This document shows, in pieces, positions 17,686-26,932 of a stretch of 64,000 nt of DNA. The stretch spans positions 558,001 through 622,000 of the forward strand of contig MKTY01000019.1 in NCBI GenBank assembly GCA_001898485.1, given 5' to 3'. Under the pieces are notes generated by a model. That model saw only the letters and a program-made list of their open reading frames with translations. It had not been told where the DNA came from and did not search any database. The stretch comes from Sphingobacteriales bacterium 46-32 (lineage in GTDB: Bacteria; Bacteroidota; Bacteroidia; Chitinophagales; Chitinophagaceae). Each line of letters starts with the position of its first letter. Positions within the stretch are counted from its first letter, which is position 1. The position numbers and the translations under genes were made by a program.

Positions 17686-17760
17686 GGGTAAAAGGTAAAA
17701 GGCAAAAGGTAAAAGGTATGGGAGAGAAACCATTAACCTTTTACCTTTCACCTTTCACCC
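17686..17760. repeat. GGTAAAA-word repeat with inverted counterpart
   Basis: Four near-copies of the 7-base word GGTAAAA stand head to tail at about 17686-17717, followed 18 bases later by the reverse-complement version ACCTTTT/ACCTTTC at 17736-17760. The two halves could fold into a long imperfect hairpin. The array ends exactly at the stop codon of gcvP and precedes the histidine kinase start on the same strand. Units are too short and have no spacers, so it is not CRISPR. Confidence 0.8.
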
Positions 17761-20633
17761 TATACAGTGGCTTCCATATAGCTCTCCACCGGTTCGCAGG
17801 TGCAGATCAGGTGGCGGTCGCCATGAGTGTTGTTTACACGGGCTACAGAAGGCCAGAATTTGTTGAGTGATACATAAGGGAGCGGGAATGCAGCCTGCTC
17901 GCGTGTATAAGGATGTGCCCACTCTGTACCACACACTTTCAGTTGTGTGTGCGGCGCATTTTTGAGCGGGTTATTCTTTTTATCGGCCGATCCTTCTTCT
18001 ATTGCACGGATTTCGGCACGTATAGACAACAGAGCATCACAAAAACGATCCAGTTCGGCCTTGTCTTCACTTTCGGTCGGTTCAATCATAATGGTGCCGG
18101 GCACAGGGAAACTCATGGTAGGAGCATGGAAACCGTAGTCCATTAGTCGCTTGGCCACATCTTCTGCCTCTACTTCGGCTGTTTTTTTGAAGGGCCGCAG
18201 GTCTACAATAAACTCATGCGCACACTGCCCGCTATGATTGGTATAAAGAATGTCAAAAGAATCGGCCAGGCGTGCGCGCATATAGTTCGCATTCAGAATA
18301 GCATATTCGGTAGCTGCTTTCACACCCTGGGCGCCGAGCATGCGGATATAGCCATAGGAAATCAGCAGAATGCTGGCACTGCCAAAGGGAGCGGCAGAAA
18401 CGGCATTATGTGAACCTGAGTTGAGTGATACATGACCAGGCAGGAAAGGAGCCAGGTGCGATTTCACACAAATAGGGCCCATGCCGGGACCACCACCGCC
18501 ATGCGGAATGGCAAATGTTTTATGCAAGTTGAGGTGACATACGTCAGCACCAATCAGTCCCGGTGCAGTAAGACCTACCTGGGCATTCATATTGGCACCA
18601 TCCATATATACCTGACCACCGTGGGCATGTACGATGTCGGTAATCTCTTTCACTGTTTCTTCATACACACCGTAAGTGCTGGGGTAGGTGATCATGATAC
18701 CGGCCAGGTTTTCCGCATGCTGAGCGGCTTTGGCACGCAGATCATCCACATCAATATAGCCGCTCTCAAGTGCTTTCACTACCACTACTTTCATGCCGGC
18801 CATTACTGCGGAGGCAGGGTTTGTACCGTGAGCAGAAATGGGGATCAGCATCACATTACGGTGATGTTCGCCGCGGCTCTCATGATAACTTCTGATGGTC
18901 AGCAAGCCAGCATACTCGCCCTGCGCGCCACTATTGGGTTGCAGGCTGCAGGCATCAAATGCAGTGATCTCGCAGAGATAAGCGCTCAGTGAGTCTACAA
19001 TAAATTTATACCCTTCTGTCTGGTTCGCCGGTGCAAAAGGATGAATCTTGCTCCAGTGAGCCCAGCTCAGCGGCATCATTTCACTGGCAGCATTCAGTTT
19101 CATGGTACAGCTGCCCAGTGAGATCATAGACGTGTTCAGCGAAAGGTCTTTATTCTCCAGTGATTTAATATAACGCATCATCTGGCTTTCGCTATGGTGG
19201 GAGTTGAATACAGGATGGGTCAGATAGGCACTCGTACGCAGCAATGATGCAGGCAGGTGATGCAACTCATCGTCCTGGTGAATATCAAAAGCAACCGGAT
19301 CGGTGTCGTTTTCAAAACAGTTGATCAGGTCAAATAACTCGGCAGGGCTTGTGGTCTCGTCAATAGAAATACCAATATACTGATTGTCGAAATAACGCAG
19401 GTTGATGTGCTGGCGCTCCGCTTTGGCACGGAAAGGAGCAGCATCGTTGGTTTTTACAACAATAGTATCAAAGAAATGCTCAGATTCCAGTTCAAATCCA
19501 CGTTCCTTAATCGCTTCTGCTACCGTTTGGGTGAGAATCGCTATGCGGGTAGCAATGGCTTTCAATCCATCCGGACCATGATAGACAGCATACATGGCTG
19601 CCATATTGGCCAGCAGCGCCTGGGCTGTACAGATATTCGAAGTTGCTTTTTCGCGTTTGATATGCTGTTCGCGCGTCTGCAATGCCATACGAAGAGCGCG
19701 GTTGCCGTGCGCATCTATACTTACACCAATTATGCGCCCGGGCATGCTGCGTTTGAAATCGTCTTTGGTTGCAAAAAAGGCTGCGTGCGGACCACCATAT
19801 CCCAGGGGTACACCAAAACGTTGGGCAGATCCGATAGCTACATCAGCCCCCAACTCACCGGGGGGAGTCAGTAAGGTAAGTGCCAGCAGATCGGTGGCCA
19901 TTACCACATAGGCACCGGCCGCATGGGCCTGATCAATAAAAGCGCGATAATCTTCGATAGCGCCTTTATCATTGGGATATTGTACGATGGCGCCAAAGAA
20001 GCTATTGTCCAGTTGTGTGGTGTTGAAATCGCCTTCTACCAGCTCAATGCCAATCGGGGTGGCACGGGTGAGCAGTACATCACGTGTCTGGGGGAAGATA
20101 TGGCGATCTATAAAGAAACGCGGACGTTCAATATGATCCTGTTTGTTGAGCAGGTTAAAAAACATGGCCATTGCTTCTGCGGCGGCAGTGCCTTCATCAA
20201 GCAGAGAAGCGTTGGCAATTGGCAGACCGGTAAGATCGCTTACCATGGTCTGAAAGTTGAGCAGACTCTCAAGGCGGCCCTGGGAGATTTCTGCCTGGTA
20301 GGGCGTATACTGTGTATACCAGCCTGGGTTTTCAAAAATATTACGCAATATTACTGAAGGAGTAATAGTGTCGTAATAACCCTGACCAATATAACTGGCA
20401 TATACTTTATTACGTAGACTGATCTCTTTTATATGCTGCAGGTATTCATGCTCGCTCATAGCGGGTGGCAGTTGCAGTGCCGCATCTTTCCGGATACCTG
20501 CAGGTACCGTTTTAGCGATTAACGCATCCAGGCTGCTTTCTCCGATTGTCTGGAGCATCTGGCGGGTTTCGTGTTCATTGGGTCCGATGTGACGGGATAA
20601 GAATTCGTTGGATTGCTGTTCAAAAATATTCAT
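17760..20633 (-). CDS. gcvP: glycine dehydrogenase (aminomethyl-transferring), P-protein
   Basis: A 957-residue protein, the length of the single-chain P-protein of the glycine cleavage system. It decarboxylates glycine with pyridoxal phosphate and passes the aminomethyl group to the lipoyl H-protein. The N-terminal half begins [12 protein letters not shown]; the C-terminal half has the PLP lysine in [18 protein letters not shown] at about residue 705 and the glycine-rich loop that follows. [17 protein letters not shown] near the end is also typical. gcvT and gcvH are not in the window, which is common in Bacteroidota where the genes are scattered. A -7 element stands about 96 bases upstream; no glycine riboswitch was recognised in the leader. 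Confidence 0.97.
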   Translation of the reverse strand: MNIFEQQSNEFLSRHIGPNEHETRQMLQTIGESSLDALIAKTVPAGIRKDAALQLPPAMSEHEYLQHIKEISLRNKVYASYIGQGYYDTITPSVILRNIFENPGWYTQYTPYQAEISQGRLESLLNFQTMVSDLTGLPIANASLLDEGTAAAEAMAMFFNLLNKQDHIERPRFFIDRHIFPQTRDVLLTRATPIGIELVEGDFNTTQLDNSFFGAIVQYPNDKGAIEDYRAFIDQAHAAGAYVVMATDLLALTLLTPPGELGADVAIGSAQRFGVPLGYGGPHAAFFATKDDFKRSMPGRIIGVSIDAHGNRALRMALQTREQHIKREKATSNICTAQALLANMAAMYAVYHGPDGLKAIATRIAILTQTVAEAIKERGFELESEHFFDTIVVKTNDAAPFRAKAERQHINLRYFDNQYIGISIDETTSPAELFDLINCFENDTDPVAFDIHQDDELHHLPASLLRTSAYLTHPVFNSHHSESQMMRYIKSLENKDLSLNTSMISLGSCTMKLNAASEMMPLSWAHWSKIHPFAPANQTEGYKFIVDSLSAYLCEITAFDACSLQPNSGAQGEYAGLLTIRSYHESRGEHHRNVMLIPISAHGTNPASAVMAGMKVVVVKALESGYIDVDDLRAKAAQHAENLAGIMITYPSTYGVYEETVKEITDIVHAHGGQVYMDGANMNAQVGLTAPGLIGADVCHLNLHKTFAIPHGGGGPGMGPICVKSHLAPFLPGHVSLNSGSHNAVSAAPFGSASILLISYGYIRMLGAQGVKAATEYAILNANYMRARLADSFDILYTNHSGQCAHEFIVDLRPFKKTAEVEAEDVAKRLMDYGFHAPTMSFPVPGTIMIEPTESEDKAELDRFCDALLSIRAEIRAIEEGSADKKNNPLKNAPHTQLKVCGTEWAHPYTREQAAFPLPYVSLNKFWPSVARVNNTHGDRHLICTCEPVESYMEATV

Positions 20634-20728
20634 ATCTAAAAGAGTATCAATTGATAATGATAGGTGGAAGACCTGTTTGCCGGGTTATTAAACCCGTTTT
20701 GGGCCTGCAACCTTTTTGTGAAGCGCTG

Positions 20729-20736
20729 CAAAGTTA
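20729..20736 (-). promoter_or_regulatory. TAnnTTTG -7 element for gcvP
   Basis: Minus-strand TAACTTTG gives a leader of roughly 90 bases before gcvP. The leader contains a small hairpin (CGGGTT with AACCCG, 4-base loop) near 20690. I looked for the conserved core of a glycine riboswitch and did not see it. Confidence 0.45.
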
Positions 20737-20845
20737 CGGGAGTATCAGCAGAAAAAACGAACCTCCGTTAACTGTGGAAAACAGGGCAGAGATGGGTGGA
20801 AATCATTCCGGCCGGTCAGGCTGCCTTATCTTAAAAGGAACGCTG

Positions 20846-20852
20846 TATTTTG
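20846..20852 (+). promoter_or_regulatory. possible -7 element abutting the cysteine-cluster gene
   Basis: TATTTTG, one base shorter than the TAnnTTTG consensus, lies 6 bases before the ATG at 20859. If used, the mRNA would begin at or beside the start codon. The same TATTTTGC string precedes the CPBP gene at 43131. Confidence 0.35.
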
Positions 20853-20858
20853 CAGTCC

Positions 20859-21350
20859 ATGAGAGATGATGTGCTCAAAAACTGGGAAAAAAAATCAGCC
20901 GACCGGCGAAAACTCTATCAGCAACTGCTGAAACGCCCGGATAAAAACAAGATATTGAAACAACTTCCGGAATTGAGCGAAGAAGCTTACAGCCGTGTAG
21001 ACTGCCTTTCCTGTGCCAATTGCTGCAAAAATTATTCCCCCCGGTTTAAAACACCCGATATCAAAAGAATATCCCGCCACCTGCGGATGAAAGAAAGCGT
21101 TTTTATTGAAACTTATCTGCGTGTCGATGATGAGGGCGATTTTGTAGTCCGTTCCAGCCCCTGCCCGTTTCTGGGCGCAGATAATTACTGCAGCATCTAT
21201 GAAGAAAGACCATCCGACTGTCAGCGCTTCCCTTATGTTGATGAGGATGTACTGTTTAAACGGCCACAGCTGACTATGAAAAATGTAAGTTTTTGCCCGA
21301 TAACTTATTATGTACTGGAGGGATTGCTGGAAGCAGAGAAAGGCAAATAG
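20859..21350 (+). CDS. YkgJ-family cysteine cluster protein
   Basis: A 163-residue protein. The conserved cysteines appear as CLSCANCCKN, CPFLG, CSIYEERPSDCQRFP and SFCPI, the pattern of the YkgJ/Fli-B-like zinc- or iron-sulfur-cluster family (CxxxCxxCC). Function in the cell is not established for this family. The ATG at 20859 (MRDDVLKNWEKK) is chosen over a TTG three codons upstream. The gene diverges from gcvP and converges with the metallo-hydrolase gene, whose stop lies 17 bases beyond. Confidence 0.85.
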   Translation: MRDDVLKNWEKKSADRRKLYQQLLKRPDKNKILKQLPELSEEAYSRVDCLSCANCCKNYSPRFKTPDIKRISRHLRMKESVFIETYLRVDDEGDFVVRSSPCPFLGADNYCSIYEERPSDCQRFPYVDEDVLFKRPQLTMKNVSFCPITYYVLEGLLEAEKGK

Positions 21351-21367
21351 TTTGAGCAGGGTTATCC

Positions 21368-22267
21368 CTACACAGTAAGCTCATCATAAGCAGCCGCGAG
21401 GTTTACACGTGCAAATCCGTTTTTGTCTTTCCAGGCTTCCATACCGGGGATTTCTGTAAGTGCAGTAATCTCATCGCGTGTTTTGCCGGCTTTGATCTGT
21501 CTGTTGACAAAGTCAAGCAGGTTCTCAAAGAAAAATTTCATTTCCCGTAAAAACTCGCGGTCTACAGTTACCGCATCGGCCTCATGACCATGGCCACACA
21601 CGAAAATGGATTTTTTATTAAACACATTATAAGCCCGGTCGAGTACCAGCATCCAGTTCTGTATCGAAGCGCCCGAAGCTTTATCAACATTGGGATAAAT
21701 GCGGTTAAAGAGCAGGTCGCCCATATGTACCACATTCGCTTTTTCGAAATGTACCAGGCTGTCGCCATTGGTATGGGCGGGACCAAAATAATGCAGGCAG
21801 ATAGATTCCTTCCCGATATCCTGGCACCATTTGTCAGAAAAGGTCTGATCGGGATACCATTGGGCGTTTTCAGTATTGCGGGCTTTGGCCTGCTTTTCCT
21901 GGTTTAGTTTTGAATTGCTGTGAGCCAGTAAATGTTTGCTAGCTTCTTTCAGCGTAAGATTGCCGCTTGTATGATCTGCATGATGGTGGGTATTGATGAG
22001 CAGGTCAATTGAGGAGCCGCCCCGTTCTTTAAATGCTCCCAGCAAATGTGCTGCTTGTTCGGGAAACTGCGTATCCACCACAATAGTGCCTTCTTTTGAA
22101 AGTAAAAAGGCAATGGTTCCGCCTTTTTCTGTAAAGATGCCCACATTGCGGCGCAGCATCCGGATATTCCACGCTTGCTGCCAAGGTTGGGCAAAAGTGT
22201 AGTGCCGGGCCAACGGTATAGCTCCTACAGTCAGAGCCGAAAGGCGAAGAAATTGACGGCGGTGCAT
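21368..22267 (-). CDS. exported metallo-beta-lactamase-fold hydrolase
   Basis: A 299-residue protein with a Tat-type signal (HRRQFLRLSALTVGAIPLA; twin Arg at 3-4). The metal-binding motif is intact: NTHHHADHTSGN supplies HxHxDH, with a further His in FGPAHTNGD, an Asp in VVHMGDLLF, and a His in FVCGHGHEAD. The general architecture is that of class B-like hydrolases of the QDE/Rnase Z-unrelated MBL group; the substrate is not identifiable. Tat export implies folding and metal loading in the cytoplasm before translocation. It sits upstream of nothing obvious in an operon: the MFS gene upstream on the same strand ends 99 bases before its start. Confidence 0.85.
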   Translation of the reverse strand: MHRRQFLRLSALTVGAIPLARHYTFAQPWQQAWNIRMLRRNVGIFTEKGGTIAFLLSKEGTIVVDTQFPEQAAHLLGAFKERGGSSIDLLINTHHHADHTSGNLTLKEASKHLLAHSNSKLNQEKQAKARNTENAQWYPDQTFSDKWCQDIGKESICLHYFGPAHTNGDSLVHFEKANVVHMGDLLFNRIYPNVDKASGASIQNWMLVLDRAYNVFNKKSIFVCGHGHEADAVTVDREFLREMKFFFENLLDFVNRQIKAGKTRDEITALTEIPGMEAWKDKNGFARVNLAAAYDELTV

Positions 22268-22365
22268 AAGCTGATTTTTTCGCTACTGGCGGTAAGTTAC
22301 GAAATGCTTTCAACTATTGTAATATACAATTACCTGACTGTTGCTTCAGTATCTTATCCAGAAAA

Positions 22366-23625
22366 TCAATATTCAAATTTCCGGAGACTGGGGGCTTTGA
22401 ACCAGCTTACGATTACAACCAGTATAGTCATACTGCCGCCGAATATCACCGATGGAATAACACCCATCAGTTTGGAAGCTACACCACTTTCAAACTGGCC
22501 CAGTTCATTGCTGGAATTGACAAACATGGAGCTTACACTGCTTACGCGACCCCTCATATGGTCGGGTGTTTTAAGCTGCATCACTGTACCACGCACCACC
22601 ACACTTACTCCATCCAGCATCCCCGCCAGCATCAATGCCAGAAACGATAATAGGAATGATTTGGAAAGGGCAAATATGATGATGCAAACCCCAAACCCTG
22701 CAACGGCAAATAAAAGTTTACGCCCCTGTGCCCGTCGCATAGGCCATATCAGCAGGATCAGTACGATACAAATGGCGCCAATGTCGGTAGCGGCATTGAG
22801 CCAGCCAAACCCCTGTGGACCCACTTTTAAAATATCAGTGGCATATACGGGTACCATGGCTACGGCGCCGCCAAAAAGTACTGCAAACATATCGAGGGCC
22901 ATCGCTGCAAGCAACTCACGCGTACCGAATACGAAACGAAGTCCTTCCTTTACACTCTCCCATGTCTTCAGATCTTTTCTGGAATGGGCCGGTGGCCTGG
23001 ATTTTAGTTGTGTCAGTATAAAGAAAGATAGCAGCAGTAAACTGCAGATAGTAATCAAGGTACCGGTATTGCCCAGCCAGGCAATCAGAAAACCACCCAT
23101 AGCATGGCCCGTTACCGATGCACTCAGCCAGCTTCCCTGACTCCAAGTAGTGGCATTTTGCAGCAGTGGACGGGGAACAATGGTTGCCAGTAAGGCCGAA
23201 AAAACAGGCCCGGTAAATGAACGAATGATGCCCGTAATAAAAATGACGGCATAAATAGCAATGGCAATATAGTGGTTGCTCCAGCGGTCGCTTATAAAGG
23301 ATGTAGATAGGAACAGTAAAGTTCCGGCTGTACATAGATAACCGGCCACACCGCGCAGCAGCAGCTTTTTCTTTCGGCTTACATCAATGATATGGCCGGA
23401 ATACAAGGCCATGGAAAGTGCAGGAATCACCTCTGAAAGGCCGATAAGTCCGATGGCAAAAGGGTCTTTAGTAAGCTGATACACCCACCAGCCCACAAGC
23501 GTTCCCATCATGCGCAACGACATGATGAAAAAAAAACGGCCAATTACCAGGTACCTGTATTCCGGAATGCGCAGGGCTGCAATAGGATCATGCGTTACCT
23601 GCGCAGGAGTAGATTGATCATCCAT
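22366..23625 (-). CDS. MFS exporter (EntS/MFS_3-like)
   Basis: A 419-residue protein with about 12 membrane segments. The N-terminal FRFFFIMSLRMMGTLVGWWVY-like region, the loop SGHIIDVSRKKKLLL and the second-half loop RGTVMQLKTPDHMRGRVSS are characteristic of the EntS/MFS_3 group of exporters, which includes enterobactin and macrolide efflux proteins. The substrate is unknown. A perfect -7 element begins only 8 bases upstream of the ATG, so the mRNA may be nearly leaderless. Confidence 0.85.
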   Translation of the reverse strand: MDDQSTPAQVTHDPIAALRIPEYRYLVIGRFFFIMSLRMMGTLVGWWVYQLTKDPFAIGLIGLSEVIPALSMALYSGHIIDVSRKKKLLLRGVAGYLCTAGTLLFLSTSFISDRWSNHYIAIAIYAVIFITGIIRSFTGPVFSALLATIVPRPLLQNATTWSQGSWLSASVTGHAMGGFLIAWLGNTGTLITICSLLLLSFFILTQLKSRPPAHSRKDLKTWESVKEGLRFVFGTRELLAAMALDMFAVLFGGAVAMVPVYATDILKVGPQGFGWLNAATDIGAICIVLILLIWPMRRAQGRKLLFAVAGFGVCIIIFALSKSFLLSFLALMLAGMLDGVSVVVRGTVMQLKTPDHMRGRVSSVSSMFVNSSNELGQFESGVASKLMGVIPSVIFGGSMTILVVIVSWFKAPSLRKFEY

Positions 23626-23633
23626 GCAAAAAA

Positions 23634-23641
23634 CAAAGTTA
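23634..23641 (-). promoter_or_regulatory. TAnnTTTG -7 element close to the MFS start
   Basis: Minus-strand TAACTTTG ends 8 bases from the ATG at 23623-23625. A start site about 7 bases beyond the element would leave almost no leader. Confidence 0.5.
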
Positions 23642-23806
23642 ATGGATTGCAGGGAGGCTGAAGTATGATTTTAGAGCAGGGGAGATGACGCCATTCACCT
23701 GTCTGTATTTAATACCGCTCATTTGCAGAAGAGCCAGCCGCTTTTCGCTGCTGTATCTGCAGGCAAAATTTCTGTCGATTCAGGGAAAAGATAAACCAGC
23801 AATCCG

Positions 23807-24439
23807 TTATGGCAGTACCAGGTAGTGCTGCCCCTCCTCATATTCTTTTTCCAGTGCATCGGTCACCACTTTCAAATGAGCCTCATTGCCCAGAAAATCG
23901 GCATTGGAAGCATCAATAAAAAGCGTTTTGATATTATGCTGGCGTATATAGTGGGTATAGGTCTCCTGGATGCTGAACAGGTATTCATCGGGTATCTTCT
24001 GTTCAAATGCCCTGTTGCGTTTACGGATATTGGCCTGCAGCCGCGTTACCGGCGCATGCAGATAAATCAGCAGGTCGGGTTGCAGCAATTGCTGGTGAAT
24101 GATCTCAAAGAGGCGCTGATAAAGCCGGAACTCATCATCGGGCAGGTTTACCTTGGCAAATAAGAGACATTTGGTAAACAGGTAATCAGAAATGGTGACC
24201 TGTTGAAACATGTCTTTCTGCTGCAGCAGCTCTTTCAGCTGCTTAAATCTTTCGGCCATGAAAAAAAGCTCGAGCGGAAAGGCATATTGTTGCGGATTTT
24301 CGTAAAACTTGGCCAGAAAGGGATTGTCGGCAAACTCTTCCAGCACCAGCCGGGCATTATAATGCTTGCTCAGCAGATTTGCCAGGGTTGTTTTTCCCGC
24401 TCCAATATTTCCTTCTATCGTAATAAAATTATAACGCAT
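23807..24439 (-). CDS. deoxynucleoside kinase
   Basis: A 210-residue P-loop kinase. MRYNFITIEGNIGAGKTTL gives the Walker A motif at residues 10-17, and the ATG at 24437-24439 places it at the usual distance from the N-terminus. Further family marks are the lid-like RKRNRAFEQKIP, the E-x-F-A-D-N-P motif after beta strand 2 (LEEFADNPF), and a late YTHYIRQHN helix. The enzyme phosphorylates deoxynucleosides for salvage of dNTP precursors; purine versus pyrimidine preference cannot be read off. It lies 106 bases downstream of folK on the same strand, a pairing commonly seen in Bacteroidota. Confidence 0.88.
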   Translation of the reverse strand: MRYNFITIEGNIGAGKTTLANLLSKHYNARLVLEEFADNPFLAKFYENPQQYAFPLELFFMAERFKQLKELLQQKDMFQQVTISDYLFTKCLLFAKVNLPDDEFRLYQRLFEIIHQQLLQPDLLIYLHAPVTRLQANIRKRNRAFEQKIPDEYLFSIQETYTHYIRQHNIKTLFIDASNADFLGNEAHLKVVTDALEKEYEEGQHYLVLP

Positions 24440-24545
24440 GATGAACTTCAAAAACAGTTAGTTGCCCAGTGATAACCGGGGCGCAAAATAAACGAATTGA
24501 CAAGGTACAGCCGGATAAATGCCGCCGATGTGGATAAGTAAAATA

Positions 24546-25043
24546 TCAGGGCACTGTTTTCTCCGCAACCTCTGTCACCGGCAGGGGATCACTACATAAT
24601 TCAAGTAACTCGCGAATCGTTTTTTTGAATACCGGATGTACCAGTTCAGGTGCAATACTGGCCAGTGGCGTTAATGCAAAACGCCGGTTGGGCAGTTCGG
24701 GATGAGGTAATTTGAGCAGAGGGTAGCGATGTACTTCCTGGTTAAACAGGAGAATGTCAATATCAATTACCCGCGGACCATATTTTTCTTCCCGGATCCG
24801 CCCCATTTTTTTTTCAATGCGTAAAACATGACGTAACAACTGGCGGGGACTGAGGCTGGTGTAAATGCCCAGTGCCTGGTTGTAGAAAGCCGGTTGATCG
24901 TTTTTGCCCCAGGCAGCAGTTTCAAATACCGGCGATCTGGCAAATACGGTGCCGCATTGCTCGCCAATCAATTGCTGCGCCAGTGCCAGATTTGCCGCAC
25001 GGTCGCCCATATTGCCACCTGTCAGTAAAAAAGCTGTATTCAT
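24546..25043 (-). CDS. folK: 6-hydroxymethyl-7,8-dihydropterin pyrophosphokinase
   Basis: A 165-residue enzyme of folate biosynthesis that transfers pyrophosphate from ATP to 6-hydroxymethyl-dihydropterin. Family motifs: LLTGGNMGDRAANL at the N-terminus, FETAAWGKNDQPAFYNQ, and GPRVIDIDILLFN with the Mg-binding aspartates, followed by LPHPELPNRRFALTPL. The ATG at 25041-25043 (MNTAFLL) is the natural start; an upstream frame would add eight charged residues. It is divergent from sppA and precedes the deoxynucleoside kinase gene in a probable operon. Confidence 0.95.
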   Translation of the reverse strand: MNTAFLLTGGNMGDRAANLALAQQLIGEQCGTVFARSPVFETAAWGKNDQPAFYNQALGIYTSLSPRQLLRHVLRIEKKMGRIREEKYGPRVIDIDILLFNQEVHRYPLLKLPHPELPNRRFALTPLASIAPELVHPVFKKTIRELLELCSDPLPVTEVAEKTVP

Positions 25044-25074
25044 AACCCGGTTCTTTCCCCGGCCCAAATATCTT

Positions 25075-25082
25075 TATTTTTG
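25075..25082 (+). promoter_or_regulatory. TAnnTTTG -7 element for sppA
   Basis: TATTTTTG, an exact consensus match, 23 bases before the ATG at 25106; the leader would be about 17 bases. The region also has to serve divergent folK. Confidence 0.45.
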
Positions 25083-25105
25083 GCATTCATCAATTGGCTT
25101 ATTCT

Positions 25106-26857
25106 ATGCGGAGTTTTTTTAAAATGCTGCTGGCTTCCTTTGTAGCGCTGGTATTATTCTCCATTATCGTATTCTTTTTTCTGCTGGCCGTGGTAGGCAG
25201 GATGGCTTCCAGCGATCAGCCCCAGGTATATCAGCAATCCGTACTGGTCATTGACCTGTCACAGCATTTTGCCGAATACGAAAAACAGCAGCCGCTGGCA
25301 TTGGTACGCGGGGGAGATGCCCGCCTGCCGGCTTTATACGATGTGATCCGCCTCATTAAATACGCCGGAGATGACGAGCGTATTGCCGGCATGTATATCC
25401 TCGCCAATGGCAATAGCAATGGCTTTGCCGCCAGCGAAGAATTGAGGCAGGCTATTGGAAAGTTCAAAACCACCGGCAAGTTTGTATTTGCCTATGGCGA
25501 TATGATTACACAAAAGGCCTATTCAGTAGCCAGTATAGCCGACCGTTTTTATGTAAGTCCGCAGGGTTTTGTAGAATGGTCGGGGTATAATGTGACCTAT
25601 CCCTTTTTCAAAGGTACGCTTGACAAACTTGAAATAAAACCACAGATATTCTATGCCGGCAAATTCAAAAGCGCCACAGAGCCTTTCCGTACCGATAAAA
25701 TGACGCCCGAAAACCAGTTACAGACGGCTGTATGGCTCAACGACCTGTATAGCAGTTTTCTGATGCAGACAGCAGAAGTACGGCAGATAGATACGGCCAC
25801 CCTGCATCGTTTGGCCAATGAAGGACTCATTCGTAATGCCGCAGATGCGGTACAATACAAACTCGTAGATGGGGTGAGGTATGATGATGAAGTAAAAGAC
25901 GAATTAAAAGCCAAACTCAAAATAGGTAAGCTCGATAAGATCAATTTTCTCCCCATTACAGATTATTATGCTACCAACCCTATCCGGCAAAAAGGTGAAA
26001 AAATTGCGATGATCGTTGCCGAAGGCGATATCATCGACGGCAAATCCGATCCGGGCACAATTGGTTCAGATACCTATCGTAGCCTTATCAGGAAAGCCCG
26101 GCTTGATGCATCCATAAAAGCAATTGTACTTCGTGTCAACTCAGGCGGAGGAAGTGCACTGGCCAGTGAAACTATCTGGCGTGAACTTTCGCTCGCACGT
26201 GCAGAAAAACCAGTGATAGTAAGCTTTGGCGATGTAGCGGCTTCCGGCGGATATTATATTGCCTGTGGAGCTGACAGCATTTTTGCACAGCGCAGTACCA
26301 TCACCGGCTCTATTGGTGTGTTTGGAATGTTGCCAGATATGCAGGACTTCTTTAAAAATAAACTCGGCGTCACCTTTGATGGGGTTAAAACTGCTCCCCA
26401 TGCCGATGCAGGTGCTATCTACCGTCCGCTTACTGATACTGAAAAACAAATGCTGCAGCAGGGGGTGGAAAGAACCTATGCGCAATTTAAATTAAGGGTG
26501 GCCGAAGGCCGTAAGAAAGATACCAGTTTTGTAGACAGTATTGGCCAGGGGCGAGTATGGACAGGTATGCGTGCGCAGGAAATAGGACTGGTTGACCGGT
26601 TTGGCGGTATTGATGATGCGGTACAATGCGCAGCTCGTAAAGCAAAGCTCGACCAGTACCAGGTATTGCTGTATCCCGAATCGCCCAGCCTCCTGCAGCA
26701 ATTGCTGGGTAAGCCGGAGCCCATGAACTTTACCGATAAACTCAAAGCAGAATGGGGAGAAGAAAATTACCGGCTTTACCAGGAAATGAAACGAATAAAG
26801 GAAATGGCTGCAGGGCCACAGGCACGCCTGCCATTTACCTTATATTTTAATCAGTAA
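25106..26857 (+). CDS. sppA: signal peptide peptidase SppA, long (67K) type
   Basis: A 583-residue membrane-bound serine protease with two tandem ClpP-like domains. It has an N-terminal membrane anchor (residues 1-33). In the first domain the general-base lysine is in GKFKSATEPF (Lys188); in the second the nucleophile is the serine of DVAASGGYYIACGAD (Ser380). This split Lys-Ser dyad is the hallmark of E. coli-type SppA. It degrades signal peptides and other membrane peptides on the periplasmic side. The ATG at 25106 (MRSFFKMLL) is preferred over a TTG four codons earlier. The next gene follows after 75 bases with its own promoter-like element. Confidence 0.95.
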   Translation: MRSFFKMLLASFVALVLFSIIVFFFLLAVVGRMASSDQPQVYQQSVLVIDLSQHFAEYEKQQPLALVRGGDARLPALYDVIRLIKYAGDDERIAGMYILANGNSNGFAASEELRQAIGKFKTTGKFVFAYGDMITQKAYSVASIADRFYVSPQGFVEWSGYNVTYPFFKGTLDKLEIKPQIFYAGKFKSATEPFRTDKMTPENQLQTAVWLNDLYSSFLMQTAEVRQIDTATLHRLANEGLIRNAADAVQYKLVDGVRYDDEVKDELKAKLKIGKLDKINFLPITDYYATNPIRQKGEKIAMIVAEGDIIDGKSDPGTIGSDTYRSLIRKARLDASIKAIVLRVNSGGGSALASETIWRELSLARAEKPVIVSFGDVAASGGYYIACGADSIFAQRSTITGSIGVFGMLPDMQDFFKNKLGVTFDGVKTAPHADAGAIYRPLTDTEKQMLQQGVERTYAQFKLRVAEGRKKDTSFVDSIGQGRVWTGMRAQEIGLVDRFGGIDDAVQCAARKAKLDQYQVLLYPESPSLLQQLLGKPEPMNFTDKLKAEWGEENYRLYQEMKRIKEMAAGPQARLPFTLYFNQ

Positions 26858-26907
26858 ACTTCCTGATTAGTAGTCATGTTGTGCAGGCCTGAGCGCCGGT
26901 TTTTCCG

Positions 26908-26915
26908 TAGGTTTG
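26908..26915 (+). promoter_or_regulatory. TAnnTTTG -7 element for the ABC-2 permease
   Basis: TAGGTTTG, 17 bases before the ATG at 26933. A TTG lies upstream at 26879-26881, but with 26 bases between them the spacing is longer than usual. Confidence 0.4.
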
Positions 26916-26932
26916 CACCCTAATTGTTCTGA

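Noticed and set aside
18432-18992. 186-codon plus-strand frame inside gcvP
   Set aside because: Antisense to a conserved enzyme gene; no start context, no recognisable domain.
20634-20728. Glycine riboswitch in the gcvP leader
   Set aside because: Only a 6-bp hairpin was found; the conserved riboswitch core was not recognised.
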